Shown here: in pieces, positions 37,555-45,328 of the stretch
How the letters are laid out: each line of letters opens with the position of its first letter
Position numbering within the stretch: the first letter of the stretch is position 1
DNA from: UBA668 sp038234785
Lineage (GTDB): Bacteria; Actinomycetota; Acidimicrobiia; Acidimicrobiales; Ilumatobacteraceae
Reading direction: 5' to 3'
NCBI GenBank assembly: GCA_038234785.1
Contig: JBBQTC010000010.1
Location: 1 to 64,000, forward strand
Length of the DNA: 64,000 bases
Made by a program: the position numbers and the translations under genes
The notes under the pieces: model-generated
Told to the model about the DNA's origin: nothing
Seen by the model: only the letters and a program-made list of their open reading frames with translations
Databases searched by the model: none

Positions 37555-38603
37555 TGCAGCCGCAGTGAGACCTCGTTGGCGAGGAGCCGCCCGTGGCGAG
37601 TCAGCCGGACGCGAACGCCGTCGGTGGTGACCAAGCCCTCGAGGCCCTCGACATCGAGCGCGTCCGCGGGGACACCGTCGCGCATGCGCAGGGCGAGTTG
37701 CAGGCCCTCGATCCGGCGAGTGGGCGCGTCGAGGGTCTCCCCGGCGGCCTCGGCCGATGCTCCGGCCTCGACCGCGGCGATGTAGCGCTCCGGGGTACGG
37801 ACGTTCCAGAACCGGCGGCCGTGGCGGTGACTGTGGGCCGCGCTCCCGAACCCGAGGTAGTCGCCCTGCTGCCAGTACAGGATGTTGTGCCGGCACTCAT
37901 GACCGGGCTTCGACCAGTTGCTGACCTCGTAGTTCACGAGGCCGGCTGCGGTGAGCAGATCATCGGCAAGTTCATACTTGTCGGCCAGGTCGTCGTCGTC
38001 GGGGTGACGATCGGGTTGGTCGTACAACGGGGTGCCCGCTTCGACCGTGAGCGCGTACGCGGACACGTGCGGCGGGTCCAACGCGAGGGCTCCCTCCAGC
38101 GTGATGCGCCAGTCGTCCAGCGACTCACCGGCCCCGCCGTAGATCAGGTCGAGGTTGAAGGTGGGGATGCCCGCCGCCCGAACTGCGGCCACTGCCGCTT
38201 GCACGTTCGCGGGATCGTGCGTTCGCCCGAGCGCGGTGAGGACGTGGGGCACCATCGACTGCACCCCAACGCTGACTCTGTTGACGCCGGCGTCGGCGTA
38301 GATGCGCATCATCGTCGGCGTGACGTCGTCGGGGTTGCACTCCACGGTGACTTCGGCGCCTGGGACCGTCGGGATCGCCTTCAACACGTCGACGAGCTCG
38401 AATGGGTCGACCATGGTCGGGGTCCCACCACCGACGAAGACACTGGTGACCGGCGGGAGCGAGGTGCCGTGGATCGCCGTGCGCAACGCAGCCAGGTAGT
38501 GGGTCTGGAGGTGGTTGCGATCGGTCCAGGTGGCGAACGCGCAGTAGTCGCAGCGCTTGGCACAGAACGGGATGTGCACGTACACACCGAACGATTCGCT
38601 CAC
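37551..38603 (-). CDS. hemW: HemW (radical-SAM haem chaperone)
   Basis: A 350-residue HemN-like radical-SAM protein. The cluster motif is Cys14-xxx-Cys18-xx-Cys21 (PFCAKRCDYCAF), preceded by VYVHIPFC. It has GGGTPT (SAM-binding) and the ECNPDDV segment. It lacks the fourth Cys and long N-terminal extension of coproporphyrinogen oxidase HemN, so HemW is the better name. GTG start, with TAGGTT 6 nt upstream. Confidence 0.93.
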   Translation of the reverse strand: MSESFGVYVHIPFCAKRCDYCAFATWTDRNHLQTHYLAALRTAIHGTSLPPVTSVFVGGGTPTMVDPFELVDVLKAIPTVPGAEVTVECNPDDVTPTMMRIYADAGVNRVSVGVQSMVPHVLTALGRTHDPANVQAAVAAVRAAGIPTFNLDLIYGGAGESLDDWRITLEGALALDPPHVSAYALTVEAGTPLYDQPDRHPDDDDLADKYELADDLLTAAGLVNYEVSNWSKPGHECRHNILYWQQGDYLGFGSAAHSHRHGRRFWNVRTPERYIAAVEAGASAEAAGETLDAPTRRIEGLQLALRMRDGVPADALDVEGLEGLVTTDGVRVRLTRHGRLLANEVSLRLH

Positions 38604-38609
38604 GTGGCG

Positions 38610-38615
38610 AACCTA
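38610..38615 (-). promoter_or_regulatory. -10 box of hemW
   Basis: TAGGTT ending 6 nt before GTG 38603, in the 45-bp gap after the BldD-like gene. Confidence 0.5.
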
Positions 38616-38648
38616 TCGGCTACGGACCCGCCTGGGGCCCGGCGCCGG

Positions 38649-39155
38649 TCAGGGGCGGAAGAGAAGGTCGAGGGCGTCGAGTCGTTGCCCGACCTGATCG
38701 ACTGGAACGTCGAGCATCGCCGCAATCGCCCGGGTGTCGTCGCCGCGCACGGTGATGACCTTTCCGTTGAAGTCCTGGCGTTGCACCTGGATCATCTTCA
38801 GGAACCGCACGAGCATCTCGAACGGCTGACCGGTGAGCTGACCCAGCTTGAGCAGATCCACGGCAAGCTTCTTGCTGGCGGCTGCGTCACCCTCGACCGG
38901 CACTGCGGCGTCCTCGCGGGGCAGCAGTTGCTCGACGGGCACGTTGTAGAACTTCGCCAACCGCTCGAGACGGGGCACCGAGATGGCTCGCTCGCCACGT
39001 TCGTAGGCGCCGAGCACGGATGCCTTGAATTCCTCGCCCGAGGTGGCCTCGACCTCCTGCAGCGAAAGACGCTTCTGGCGGCGGATGACACGGAGGCGCT
39101 CGCCAACCTTTCGGCTGTAGGGCGAGGACGCAACATCGTCATCGAAATCGCGCAT
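38649..39155 (-). CDS. BldD-like transcriptional regulator with cyclic-di-GMP-binding signature
   Basis: A 168-residue DNA-binding protein. The N-terminal XRE helix-turn-helix (about 16-78) runs through RVIRRQKRLSLQEVEATSG, VLGAYERGERAISVPRLERLAKFYNVPVEQLLP, matching BldD of Streptomyces segment by segment. The C-terminal domain contains RQD (126-128), eight residues, then RGDD (137-140). This is the RxD-X8-RxxD cyclic-di-GMP motif of BldD, which in Streptomyces reads RGD-X8-RQDD. It should dimerise on a cyclic-di-GMP tetramer and repress targets when the level is high. ATG 39155 has GAAGGG 9 nt upstream; a TTG at 39161 is also possible. Confidence 0.88.
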   Translation of the reverse strand: MRDFDDDVASSPYSRKVGERLRVIRRQKRLSLQEVEATSGEEFKASVLGAYERGERAISVPRLERLAKFYNVPVEQLLPREDAAVPVEGDAAASKKLAVDLLKLGQLTGQPFEMLVRFLKMIQVQRQDFNGKVITVRGDDTRAIAAMLDVPVDQVGQRLDALDLLFRP

Positions 39156-39270
39156 GTTCAACTGCCCTTCTCCTCTGTTCGTCGTCAGCCGACCTGGCCA
39201 AGTTGCCGGTCAGTGTGACACATGGCGCCGCTTTTCACAACGCTCGGTGACATCGCAACACTGTCCGTTG

Positions 39271-39948
39271 TTATTTCATCGGCAGGTCGGACGAAAACTT
39301 GACCCCCGCGACGATCGCGGCGGTCTCGACTCTCAGGATCGTGTCGGACAGGCGGATGTGTGGGACCGGCGCAGCGAGCTCGTCGGGCGAGAAGCCGCCC
39401 TCCGGCCCGATGACGATGCATCGCGGGAGATCGACCTCATCATGGCCATCGGGTTCCGCCAACGCACTCCCCGGCCGGCTCAGCACCTCCGCCACCGGGA
39501 CCGGGCCGAGCAGCGTCGGCAGCCAGGTCCGCCGGCTCTGCATGCTCGCCTCGCGGGCCACGCGCTCCAGCCGGCGACGCTGCTTGGCCCCACGCTCGTC
39601 GTCCCAGCGCACCACGCTGCGAGCGCAATCCACGAACACGATCTCACCGACGCCCAGTTCGGTGAGCTTCTGGACCATCCACTCGGCCCGATCACCCTTG
39701 GGGATTGCGGTGGCGATGGTGACCCTGGCCGGTGCCGGGGCCCGTTCGATGTCGCCGATGGCACGAAGGCTGGCTCCGACCACCTCGGTCGACCTCCAGC
39801 CGCCGACTCCATCGCTGACCGTCACCACCTCGCCGTCGCGCAGGCGCAGGACCCGAAAGAGGTGATGCGCATCGTCGGGGTTGAGCTGAGGCGCCTCGAG
39901 TGTGGCCACGAACACGTGCGCCGCGCTCGACCGCAGCGCCGGGTTCAC
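39271..39948 (-). CDS. rsmE: 16S rRNA (uracil-1498-N3)-methyltransferase RsmE
   Basis: A 225-residue SPOUT methyltransferase. An N-terminal PUA-like domain (HHLFRVLRLRDGEVVTVSDG) is followed by the knotted SAM domain with KLTELGVGEIVFVDCARSVVRW, CIVIGPEGGFSPDEL (the SAM loop) and the ILRVETAAIVAG knot. It starts at GTG 39948, overlapping the dnaJ stop (GTGA). The hrcA-dnaJ-rsmE order is conserved in actinobacteria. Confidence 0.94.
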   Translation of the reverse strand: MNPALRSSAAHVFVATLEAPQLNPDDAHHLFRVLRLRDGEVVTVSDGVGGWRSTEVVGASLRAIGDIERAPAPARVTIATAIPKGDRAEWMVQKLTELGVGEIVFVDCARSVVRWDDERGAKQRRRLERVAREASMQSRRTWLPTLLGPVPVAEVLSRPGSALAEPDGHDEVDLPRCIVIGPEGGFSPDELAAPVPHIRLSDTILRVETAAIVAGVKFSSDLPMK

Positions 39949-41066
39949 TGGAAGGCCGACTTGATGCGGGCGAAGAGACCAGTCTCGTGGTGCAGCTCCT
40001 CACCGCGGGACTCGGCGAACTTCTTCAGCAGCTCGGCTTCGTACTCCGAGAGCTTCGTGGGCACCTGCACGTCGACGCGCACCCGCAGGTCGCCGCGACC
40101 ACGCCCCTGCAACCGCGGCACGCCACGCTGGCGGAGCACGAACTCGCGACCCGGCTGGGTGCCGGCCGGGACGACGATCTCCTCGTCGCCACCCTCCAGA
40201 GTGGGCAACAGGAACTTGGTGCCGAGCGATGCCTGGGCGATCGACACCGGAAGATCGGTGACGAGGTCGTCACCCTCGCGTCGATAGCGATCGTGGGAAG
40301 CCACCCGCACGTGCACGTAGAGGTCGCCGGTGCCGCCGCCCCGAGGACCGACCGCACCGCGACCGGTGAGCCGCAACGTGGAGCCGTTGTCGACGCCGGC
40401 GGGAACGTCTACCTGGTACACCTTCTCGGTGATGACCCGCCCGTCACCGTTGCATGCCGCACACGGCGTGACGATCACCTGACCGAGTCCGCCGCACTTG
40501 GGGCAGGCCGACGAGGTGACCATCTGCCCGAGCATGCTCTGGCGGACCCGCTGCACCTGGCCGCGGCCGTTGCACTCGCTGCACGTGACCGGCTTCGTTC
40601 CTGCGCCGGCACCGCTGCCGTGACACTCCTCGCACCGCAACGCAGTGCGCACGCTGACCGGAACGGTGGCACCGAAGACGGCCTGTTCGAAGCTGATGTC
40701 GGCGACGACCTCGAGGTCCTGACCGCGAGGCGGGCCTACAGGCCCGCGCGAACCACCGAAGGGGCTGCCCCCGCCGAAGAAGGCATCGAAGAGGTCACCG
40801 AGTCCGCCGCCACCACCGAACATGTCGCTGGAGTTCTGGGCGGCGCCACCCACCCCCTGCTCGCCGAAACGGTCGTAGCGGGCCCGCTGATCAGGGTCGC
40901 TGAGCACCTCGTATGCACGAGCCACCTGCTTGAAACGATCCTCGGCAGCGGGATCGTCGGGGTTCGCATCGGGGTGCAGTTCGCGGGCGAGCTTGCGGTA
41001 CGCCTTCTTCATCTCGTCGGCGTTCGCAGATCGCGACACACCGAGCAGTTCGTAGTAATCAGCCAC
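39945..41066 (-). CDS. dnaJ: Chaperone DnaJ (DnaJ2 type)
   Basis: Hsp40 co-chaperone of DnaK. It has 373 residues from GTG 41066; the longer GTG at 41084 overlaps hrcA more. The J domain has HPD (31-33), followed by a Gly/Phe linker (GGSPFGG region) and four CxxCxGxG zinc repeats (CEECHGSG, CSECNGRG, CPKCGGLG, CAACNGDG). It overlaps the end of hrcA by 8 bp, so it is under HrcA/CIRCE control. Confidence 0.95.
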   Translation of the reverse strand: MADYYELLGVSRSANADEMKKAYRKLARELHPDANPDDPAAEDRFKQVARAYEVLSDPDQRARYDRFGEQGVGGAAQNSSDMFGGGGGLGDLFDAFFGGGSPFGGSRGPVGPPRGQDLEVVADISFEQAVFGATVPVSVRTALRCEECHGSGAGAGTKPVTCSECNGRGQVQRVRQSMLGQMVTSSACPKCGGLGQVIVTPCAACNGDGRVITEKVYQVDVPAGVDNGSTLRLTGRGAVGPRGGGTGDLYVHVRVASHDRYRREGDDLVTDLPVSIAQASLGTKFLLPTLEGGDEEIVVPAGTQPGREFVLRQRGVPRLQGRGRGDLRVRVDVQVPTKLSEYEAELLKKFAESRGEELHHETGLFARIKSAFQ

Positions 41067-42066
41067 TGAGGTTGCCGCCCTCACTGAGTCGTCGGCCCAG
41101 TCGATCGCTGACCGCTTCGACGGTGGCGAGCGCCTGCGGGTAGTTCATCCGGGTCGGGCCGAGCACGCCGACGGTACCGACCTGCTCGCCATCGACCACC
41201 ACCGGTCTGACGACCACGGAACAGGCCGCGAGCGGCTCAACCCCGTGCTCGGCGCCGATGGCGACCGAGAGGCCCCGGTCCAGGATGTCACGCACGAGCG
41301 ACACCATCACATACTGCTGCTCCAGGGTACGAAGCACGGAGCGGACGGTGTCGACAGCATCGAATGCGTGCGCCATCGACGCTGCACCACCGACGAACAC
41401 CGATTCGTCATGCGAACCACCGAGCGCGGCGCGGGCGAGGTTGCACACCGCGTCGAGTTCGCGATCGCCGGTGGGCGGCACGGTGATCGTTGCATCCAAC
41501 GGGCTGCCGACCATGTGTGCCTGTAGGTGGGCGGTGACCCCTGCCAGACGAAGATCCGACGTCTCACTCGGCAGTTCGACCACCTCGTTCTCCACGGCCC
41601 CGTTGCTGAGCACGGCCACGACGGTGGCGTGGCGACCCGACAGGGACACCACCTGCACCGTCCGCACCACGGCGGTCTCCGCACGAGGCCCGACGACGAG
41701 CGCCGCGTGCTGGGTGACCTGGGCGAGCAGGTTGGTGGTCTGGTGCAGCAGTTCTTCGAGCCGACCGTGCGCCGTGTCGAAGAACTGGCCGACTCGTTGC
41801 TGGGCGACCGGCTCGAGCCGGCCCGGGGTCGCCATGTGGTCGACATAGAACCGATAGCCCTTGTCGGTCGGGATGCGGCCCGCCGAGGTGTGCGGCTGGG
41901 CGAGGTAGCCCTCCTGCTCGAGCACCGCCATCTCGTTGCGCACCGTCGCCGAGCTCACCTGCACGCCCGGCGCGTTGGCGATGTGCGTCGACCCCACGGG
42001 CTGGCCCGTGGTGATGTATTCCTGGACGACGACTCTCAGGATGGCGGTCTTGCGTTCGTCGAGCAT
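41059..42066 (-). CDS. hrcA: Heat-inducible transcription repressor HrcA
   Basis: A 335-residue repressor. The winged-helix N-terminus (DERKTAILRVVVQEYITTGQPVGSTHIA) has the recognition segment SSATVRNEMAVLEQEGYLAQPHTSAGRIPT, the family signature. The GAF-like C-terminal domain is normal. HrcA binds CIRCE elements; one lies 27 bp upstream (42093-42119), so the hrcA-dnaJ-rsmE operon is autoregulated. GAGGAG lies 5 nt before the ATG. Confidence 0.95.
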   Translation of the reverse strand: MLDERKTAILRVVVQEYITTGQPVGSTHIANAPGVQVSSATVRNEMAVLEQEGYLAQPHTSAGRIPTDKGYRFYVDHMATPGRLEPVAQQRVGQFFDTAHGRLEELLHQTTNLLAQVTQHAALVVGPRAETAVVRTVQVVSLSGRHATVVAVLSNGAVENEVVELPSETSDLRLAGVTAHLQAHMVGSPLDATITVPPTGDRELDAVCNLARAALGGSHDESVFVGGAASMAHAFDAVDTVRSVLRTLEQQYVMVSLVRDILDRGLSVAIGAEHGVEPLAACSVVVRPVVVDGEQVGTVGVLGPTRMNYPQALATVEAVSDRLGRRLSEGGNLSG

Positions 42067-42092
42067 CTGGCTCCTCGAGCAACCGGGACGGG

Positions 42093-42119
42093 TTGGCAGT
42101 CCAGGTTATCGACTGCCAG
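42093..42119 (-). promoter_or_regulatory. CIRCE-type HrcA operator (variant)
   Basis: TTGGCAGTC-N9-GACTGCCAG on the plus strand: 9-bp arms with 8 of 9 matching and the exact 9-bp spacer of CIRCE (TTAGCACTC-N9-GAGTGCTAA). The central C/G of GCACTC is swapped to GCAGTC and compensated in the other arm, which argues for selection. It overlaps the phr stop codon. TAACCT in its spacer could be the -10 box. Confidence 0.8.
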
Positions 42120-43461
42120 CGGTCACGAGCTTGTACCGCGCGAGCGCGTCCTCGCGTTCGCGGCCGTGGTCGACCATCGGCGGCGGATAATCGTCGGGAC
42201 GACTGGCCCCCGGTTCGTGCACCGCTCCCCCGTCGATCCGTCGTAGCTCGGGCACCCATTCGCGCACGTAGTCACCATCGGCGTCGAATCGGCGCGCCTG
42301 CGTCGTCGGGTTGAAGATCCGGAAGTACGGCGCCGCGTCAGTCCCGGTACCCGCCGCCCACTGCCAGCCGTGCTGGTTCGAGGCGAGGTCGCCGTCGACG
42401 AGATGGCGCATGAAGTGGCGCGCGCCCCACTGCCAGGGGAGGTGGAGGTCCTTGACGAGAAAACTCGCGGTCAACATCCGTACCCGATTGTGCATCCAGC
42501 CCGTCGTCGCCAGCTGACGCATGCCGGCGTCGATGATCGGGAAGCCTGTCCGACCGGCGGCCCAACGATCGAAGCGGGCCGATGCGTCCGAGTCCGTGTC
42601 CACCGGCATCGCGTCCATCCGCCGGTCGAGGTTGCGCCACGCCGAGTCCGGCGCCGCGAACAGCACATCCGCGTAGAACTCGCGCCATCCGAGCTCGTTG
42701 CCGAACACCACGTGGCCGCGCTCAGGTCCGAGGTCGGACAGCATCTGCCGGGGATGGATCAGGCCCCACCGCAACGCCGCGGAGAGCCGCGATGTGCCGT
42801 CGATCGCGGGGAGGTCCCGATGTTCGGCATAGCCGTCGAGCAGGGGAAGGACCGTGTCCCAACGGTCGAGGGCAGCTGCTTCGGTGGCGGCCGGCCAGGC
42901 AGCGAGCGCGCCGGCAGACGGATCCTCGGGTGGGCCGTCGCGGGACACCTCGGGAGCTCCCCGCCACGACACGTCCGGTACGCCCAACGGCTCGGCCCAC
43001 CCGTGCGCCCGCCACGCCTTCGAGAACGGCGTGAACACCTTGTAGGGCGTTCCGTCGGGCTTCACCACCGTGCCCGGCCCAACGGCGTACGGCGAGCCGG
43101 TCCCGATCAGATGAACTCCTGCGGATCGCAGGGCCTCGGCCACGACTGCGTCGCGTCGCCGGCCGTACGGCCCGAAGTCACGACTCACGTGAACGACCGT
43201 CGCGCCGACCTCCGCGGCGACGGCCGGCACCACGCTCTCGGGCGGTCCGTGTCGGTGGACGAGGACTCCGCCCATTGCGTCGTCGAGCGACCGCAATGCC
43301 GCAGCCATGAACGCACGACGAGGAGCGCCCGACCGAGCGAAGGCGGGATCCACCACGAACAGGGGGACGACGGGTGCACCGTCTGCGGCGGCGGCGTGCA
43401 ACGCCGGAAGGTCGGTCAGGCGCAGGTCTCGGCGGAACCACATGATGACGGGAGGACGCAT
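42106..43461 (-). CDS. phr: Deoxyribodipyrimidine photo-lyase
   Basis: Repairs UV pyrimidine dimers using FADH2 and blue light. The 451-residue CPD class I photolyase starts at ATG 43461 (MRPPVIMWFRRDLRLTD); longer frames add nothing conserved. It has the alpha/beta antenna domain and the FAD domain with TSRLSAALRWGLIHPRQ, the NELGWREFYADVL segment, GRTGFPIIDAGMRQLATTGWMHNRVRM and NQHGWQWAAGTGTDAAPYFRIFNP, all canonical. Its stop lies in the CIRCE spacer, so read-through from phr into hrcA is possible. Confidence 0.95.
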   Translation of the reverse strand: MRPPVIMWFRRDLRLTDLPALHAAAADGAPVVPLFVVDPAFARSGAPRRAFMAAALRSLDDAMGGVLVHRHGPPESVVPAVAAEVGATVVHVSRDFGPYGRRRDAVVAEALRSAGVHLIGTGSPYAVGPGTVVKPDGTPYKVFTPFSKAWRAHGWAEPLGVPDVSWRGAPEVSRDGPPEDPSAGALAAWPAATEAAALDRWDTVLPLLDGYAEHRDLPAIDGTSRLSAALRWGLIHPRQMLSDLGPERGHVVFGNELGWREFYADVLFAAPDSAWRNLDRRMDAMPVDTDSDASARFDRWAAGRTGFPIIDAGMRQLATTGWMHNRVRMLTASFLVKDLHLPWQWGARHFMRHLVDGDLASNQHGWQWAAGTGTDAAPYFRIFNPTTQARRFDADGDYVREWVPELRRIDGGAVHEPGASRPDDYPPPMVDHGREREDALARYKLVTAGSR

Positions 43462-43479
43462 GTCGAGACGAGTGTCGCC

Positions 43480-43485
43480 TACCCT
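43480..43485 (+). promoter_or_regulatory. -10 box of the histidine phosphatase gene
   Basis: TACCCT 8 nt before GTG 43494, in the 32-bp gap divergent from phr. Confidence 0.45.
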
Positions 43486-43493
43486 TCCCGTTC

Positions 43494-44102
43494 GTGCCAC
43501 ATCCTGCGTCCACGACACCCTCCCTCATCCTGCTGGTGCGTCACGGCGCCACCGAGTGGTCCGTCAGTGGGCAGCACACGGGCCGCACCGACCTCGCTCT
43601 CAACGACCTGGGTGTCGAGCAGGCATGCGAGGCGTCGAGGGTGATTCACCACTACCTCGACGGCGCCGACCCCGTCGTGTACACGAGCCCACTGCAACGG
43701 GCGGCGCGCACGGCAGAGCTGGCCATGCCCGACCACCCGGCCGAAGAGGTGGAGGCGCTGATGGAGGTCGACTACGGCGCCTACGAAGGGCTCACCACGT
43801 CGCAGATCCTCGAACGGGACCCCGACTGGAACCTGTTCACGACGGGCTGTCCCGGCGGCGAGAGCATGCAGCAGGTGTCCGCCCGCTGCGACGCGTTCGT
43901 CGCCAAGCTCGAACGCACCGCGGCCGGCCGCTGCGTCGTGGCCTTCACCCACGGGCATCTCAGCCGCATCCTCACGGTGAGGCTGCTGGGAATGCCCGCC
44001 TCAGCCGGGAGCGGACTCTGGAACGACACCGCCTCGGTCGCCGCCATCAACCTGCACCGCGGACATCTCGTGCTGGTGGGATGGAACGTCACCGCGAGTT
44101 GA
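43494..44102 (+). CDS. Histidine phosphatase (phosphoglycerate mutase-like)
   Basis: A 202-residue branch-1 histidine phosphatase with the phosphohistidine motif LVRHGATEWS (His17), TDLALNDLGVEQA, YTSPLQRAARTAE (second Arg) and FTHGHLSRIL (catalytic His). It may hydrolyse a sugar or nucleotide phosphate. GTG start. Its last 102 bp overlap the end of the convergent MFS transporter gene; the phosphatase C-terminus (HLVLVGWNVT) looks native. Confidence 0.9.
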   Translation: MPHPASTTPSLILLVRHGATEWSVSGQHTGRTDLALNDLGVEQACEASRVIHHYLDGADPVVYTSPLQRAARTAELAMPDHPAEEVEALMEVDYGAYEGLTTSQILERDPDWNLFTTGCPGGESMQQVSARCDAFVAKLERTAAGRCVVAFTHGHLSRILTVRLLGMPASAGSGLWNDTASVAAINLHRGHLVLVGWNVTAS

Positions 44103-45290
44103 CCGGTACCGCAGCACGAACCCGACCGTGACCGCAACCAGGGCGATGATGCTGCCGTAGGCGAGGCTCCACTCGGCGCCGACGTTGTCGGCCACCCAGC
44201 CGGTGATCGGGGAACCGATCGGAGTGCTGCCCAGGAACGCCACTGCACCGAGCGCCAGGAGTCGGCCGCGCATGTCGGGCGGGGCCTCCTGCTGGGCGAT
44301 CGCGTTCTGTCCGGCGATGAACGCGGCACCCCCCATGCCGACCGGAACGCTCACCAGGATCGCGACCCACGGGTTCGGTGCCCAGCTCAGCGCCAGCCCA
44401 CTCACGCCGAGCAACCAGCCGTTCCCGAAGAACCAACGAGTCGTGACGCGCATCCTCGCGGCGGTGAGGAGCGACCCGATCAGGCTGCCGACGCCGGTGG
44501 AAGCAAGCAGGATGCCGAACCATCGGCGATCGCCGAAGCGGACGTCGCTGATCTTGAGCAGCGACACGCTGTAGTTGAACGCGAACGTGCCGACGACGGT
44601 GAAGACCACGAACACCACGAGCAGGCGGCGGTCGCGTTGGATGTAGCGCAGCGCGTCTCGCACCGGCGTGCCTCCACGCTTGGCCGCGACGACGGGCTGG
44701 AGCTGTGACTTGTCGATGGCCAGCAACGGCCACATGATGGCCACGAACGACACCCCGTTGAGGATGAACAACCACCCTGCGCCCAGCGGCCCCTTGAGAA
44801 AGGCGGCCAGCGCCGGACCGACGATGCGCGATCCGGTCATCACCGCCGTGTTCAGCGAGATCGCGTTGCTGATCTCGTGCGGCTCGACCAGTTCGATCAC
44901 GAAACCGCGGCGGGCGGGGTTGTCGAACGCACCGATGGTGCCCAGCACGAGCGAGAGCGAGTAGAACACGGCGAGGTTGGTCCAGCCGCCGAGCGTGAGG
45001 ATGCCCAGCGTGAGGGCCTGTACCGCCTGCAGGCCCTGGGTGAGTAGCGCCATACGGCGCTTGTTGCGTCGGTCGGCGACGGCGCCGGCCCAGCTGCCGA
45101 GCACGAGCATCGGTAGGAACTGGCAGAGCAGGTTGATGCCGGTGTCGGTGGCGTTGCCCGTCAGTTCGTAGACGACCAGCGAGGTCGCGGTGAGTTGCAT
45201 CCACGTGCCGACGTTGCTGACGAGCAGACCGAGGAAGAACAGCCGCGCGTTGCGGTGACGCAACGAGCTGAACATCTGGGACTGCGACAT
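44001..45290 (-). CDS. MFS transporter (MFS_3, EntS-like exporter)
   Basis: A 429-residue major facilitator protein with about 12 membrane helices. The N-terminal LFFLGLLVSNVGTWMQLTATSLVVYELTG and loop GAVADRRNKRRMAL match the MFS_3/enterobactin-exporter branch, often used for efflux. The family core ends near FVLRYRST. The final 33 residues (including HQHEMSAVQVDGGDRG) are hydrophilic and encoded opposite the histidine phosphatase gene, which suggests loss of an earlier stop. Confidence 0.9.
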   Translation of the reverse strand: MSQSQMFSSLRHRNARLFFLGLLVSNVGTWMQLTATSLVVYELTGNATDTGINLLCQFLPMLVLGSWAGAVADRRNKRRMALLTQGLQAVQALTLGILTLGGWTNLAVFYSLSLVLGTIGAFDNPARRGFVIELVEPHEISNAISLNTAVMTGSRIVGPALAAFLKGPLGAGWLFILNGVSFVAIMWPLLAIDKSQLQPVVAAKRGGTPVRDALRYIQRDRRLLVVFVVFTVVGTFAFNYSVSLLKISDVRFGDRRWFGILLASTGVGSLIGSLLTAARMRVTTRWFFGNGWLLGVSGLALSWAPNPWVAILVSVPVGMGGAAFIAGQNAIAQQEAPPDMRGRLLALGAVAFLGSTPIGSPITGWVADNVGAEWSLAYGSIIALVAVTVGFVLRYRSTRGDVPSHQHEMSAVQVDGGDRGGVVPESAPG

Positions 45291-45328
45291 CGTCGTAGTT
45301 TCTACCGTCCATCGGCCAGGATGGAGCG

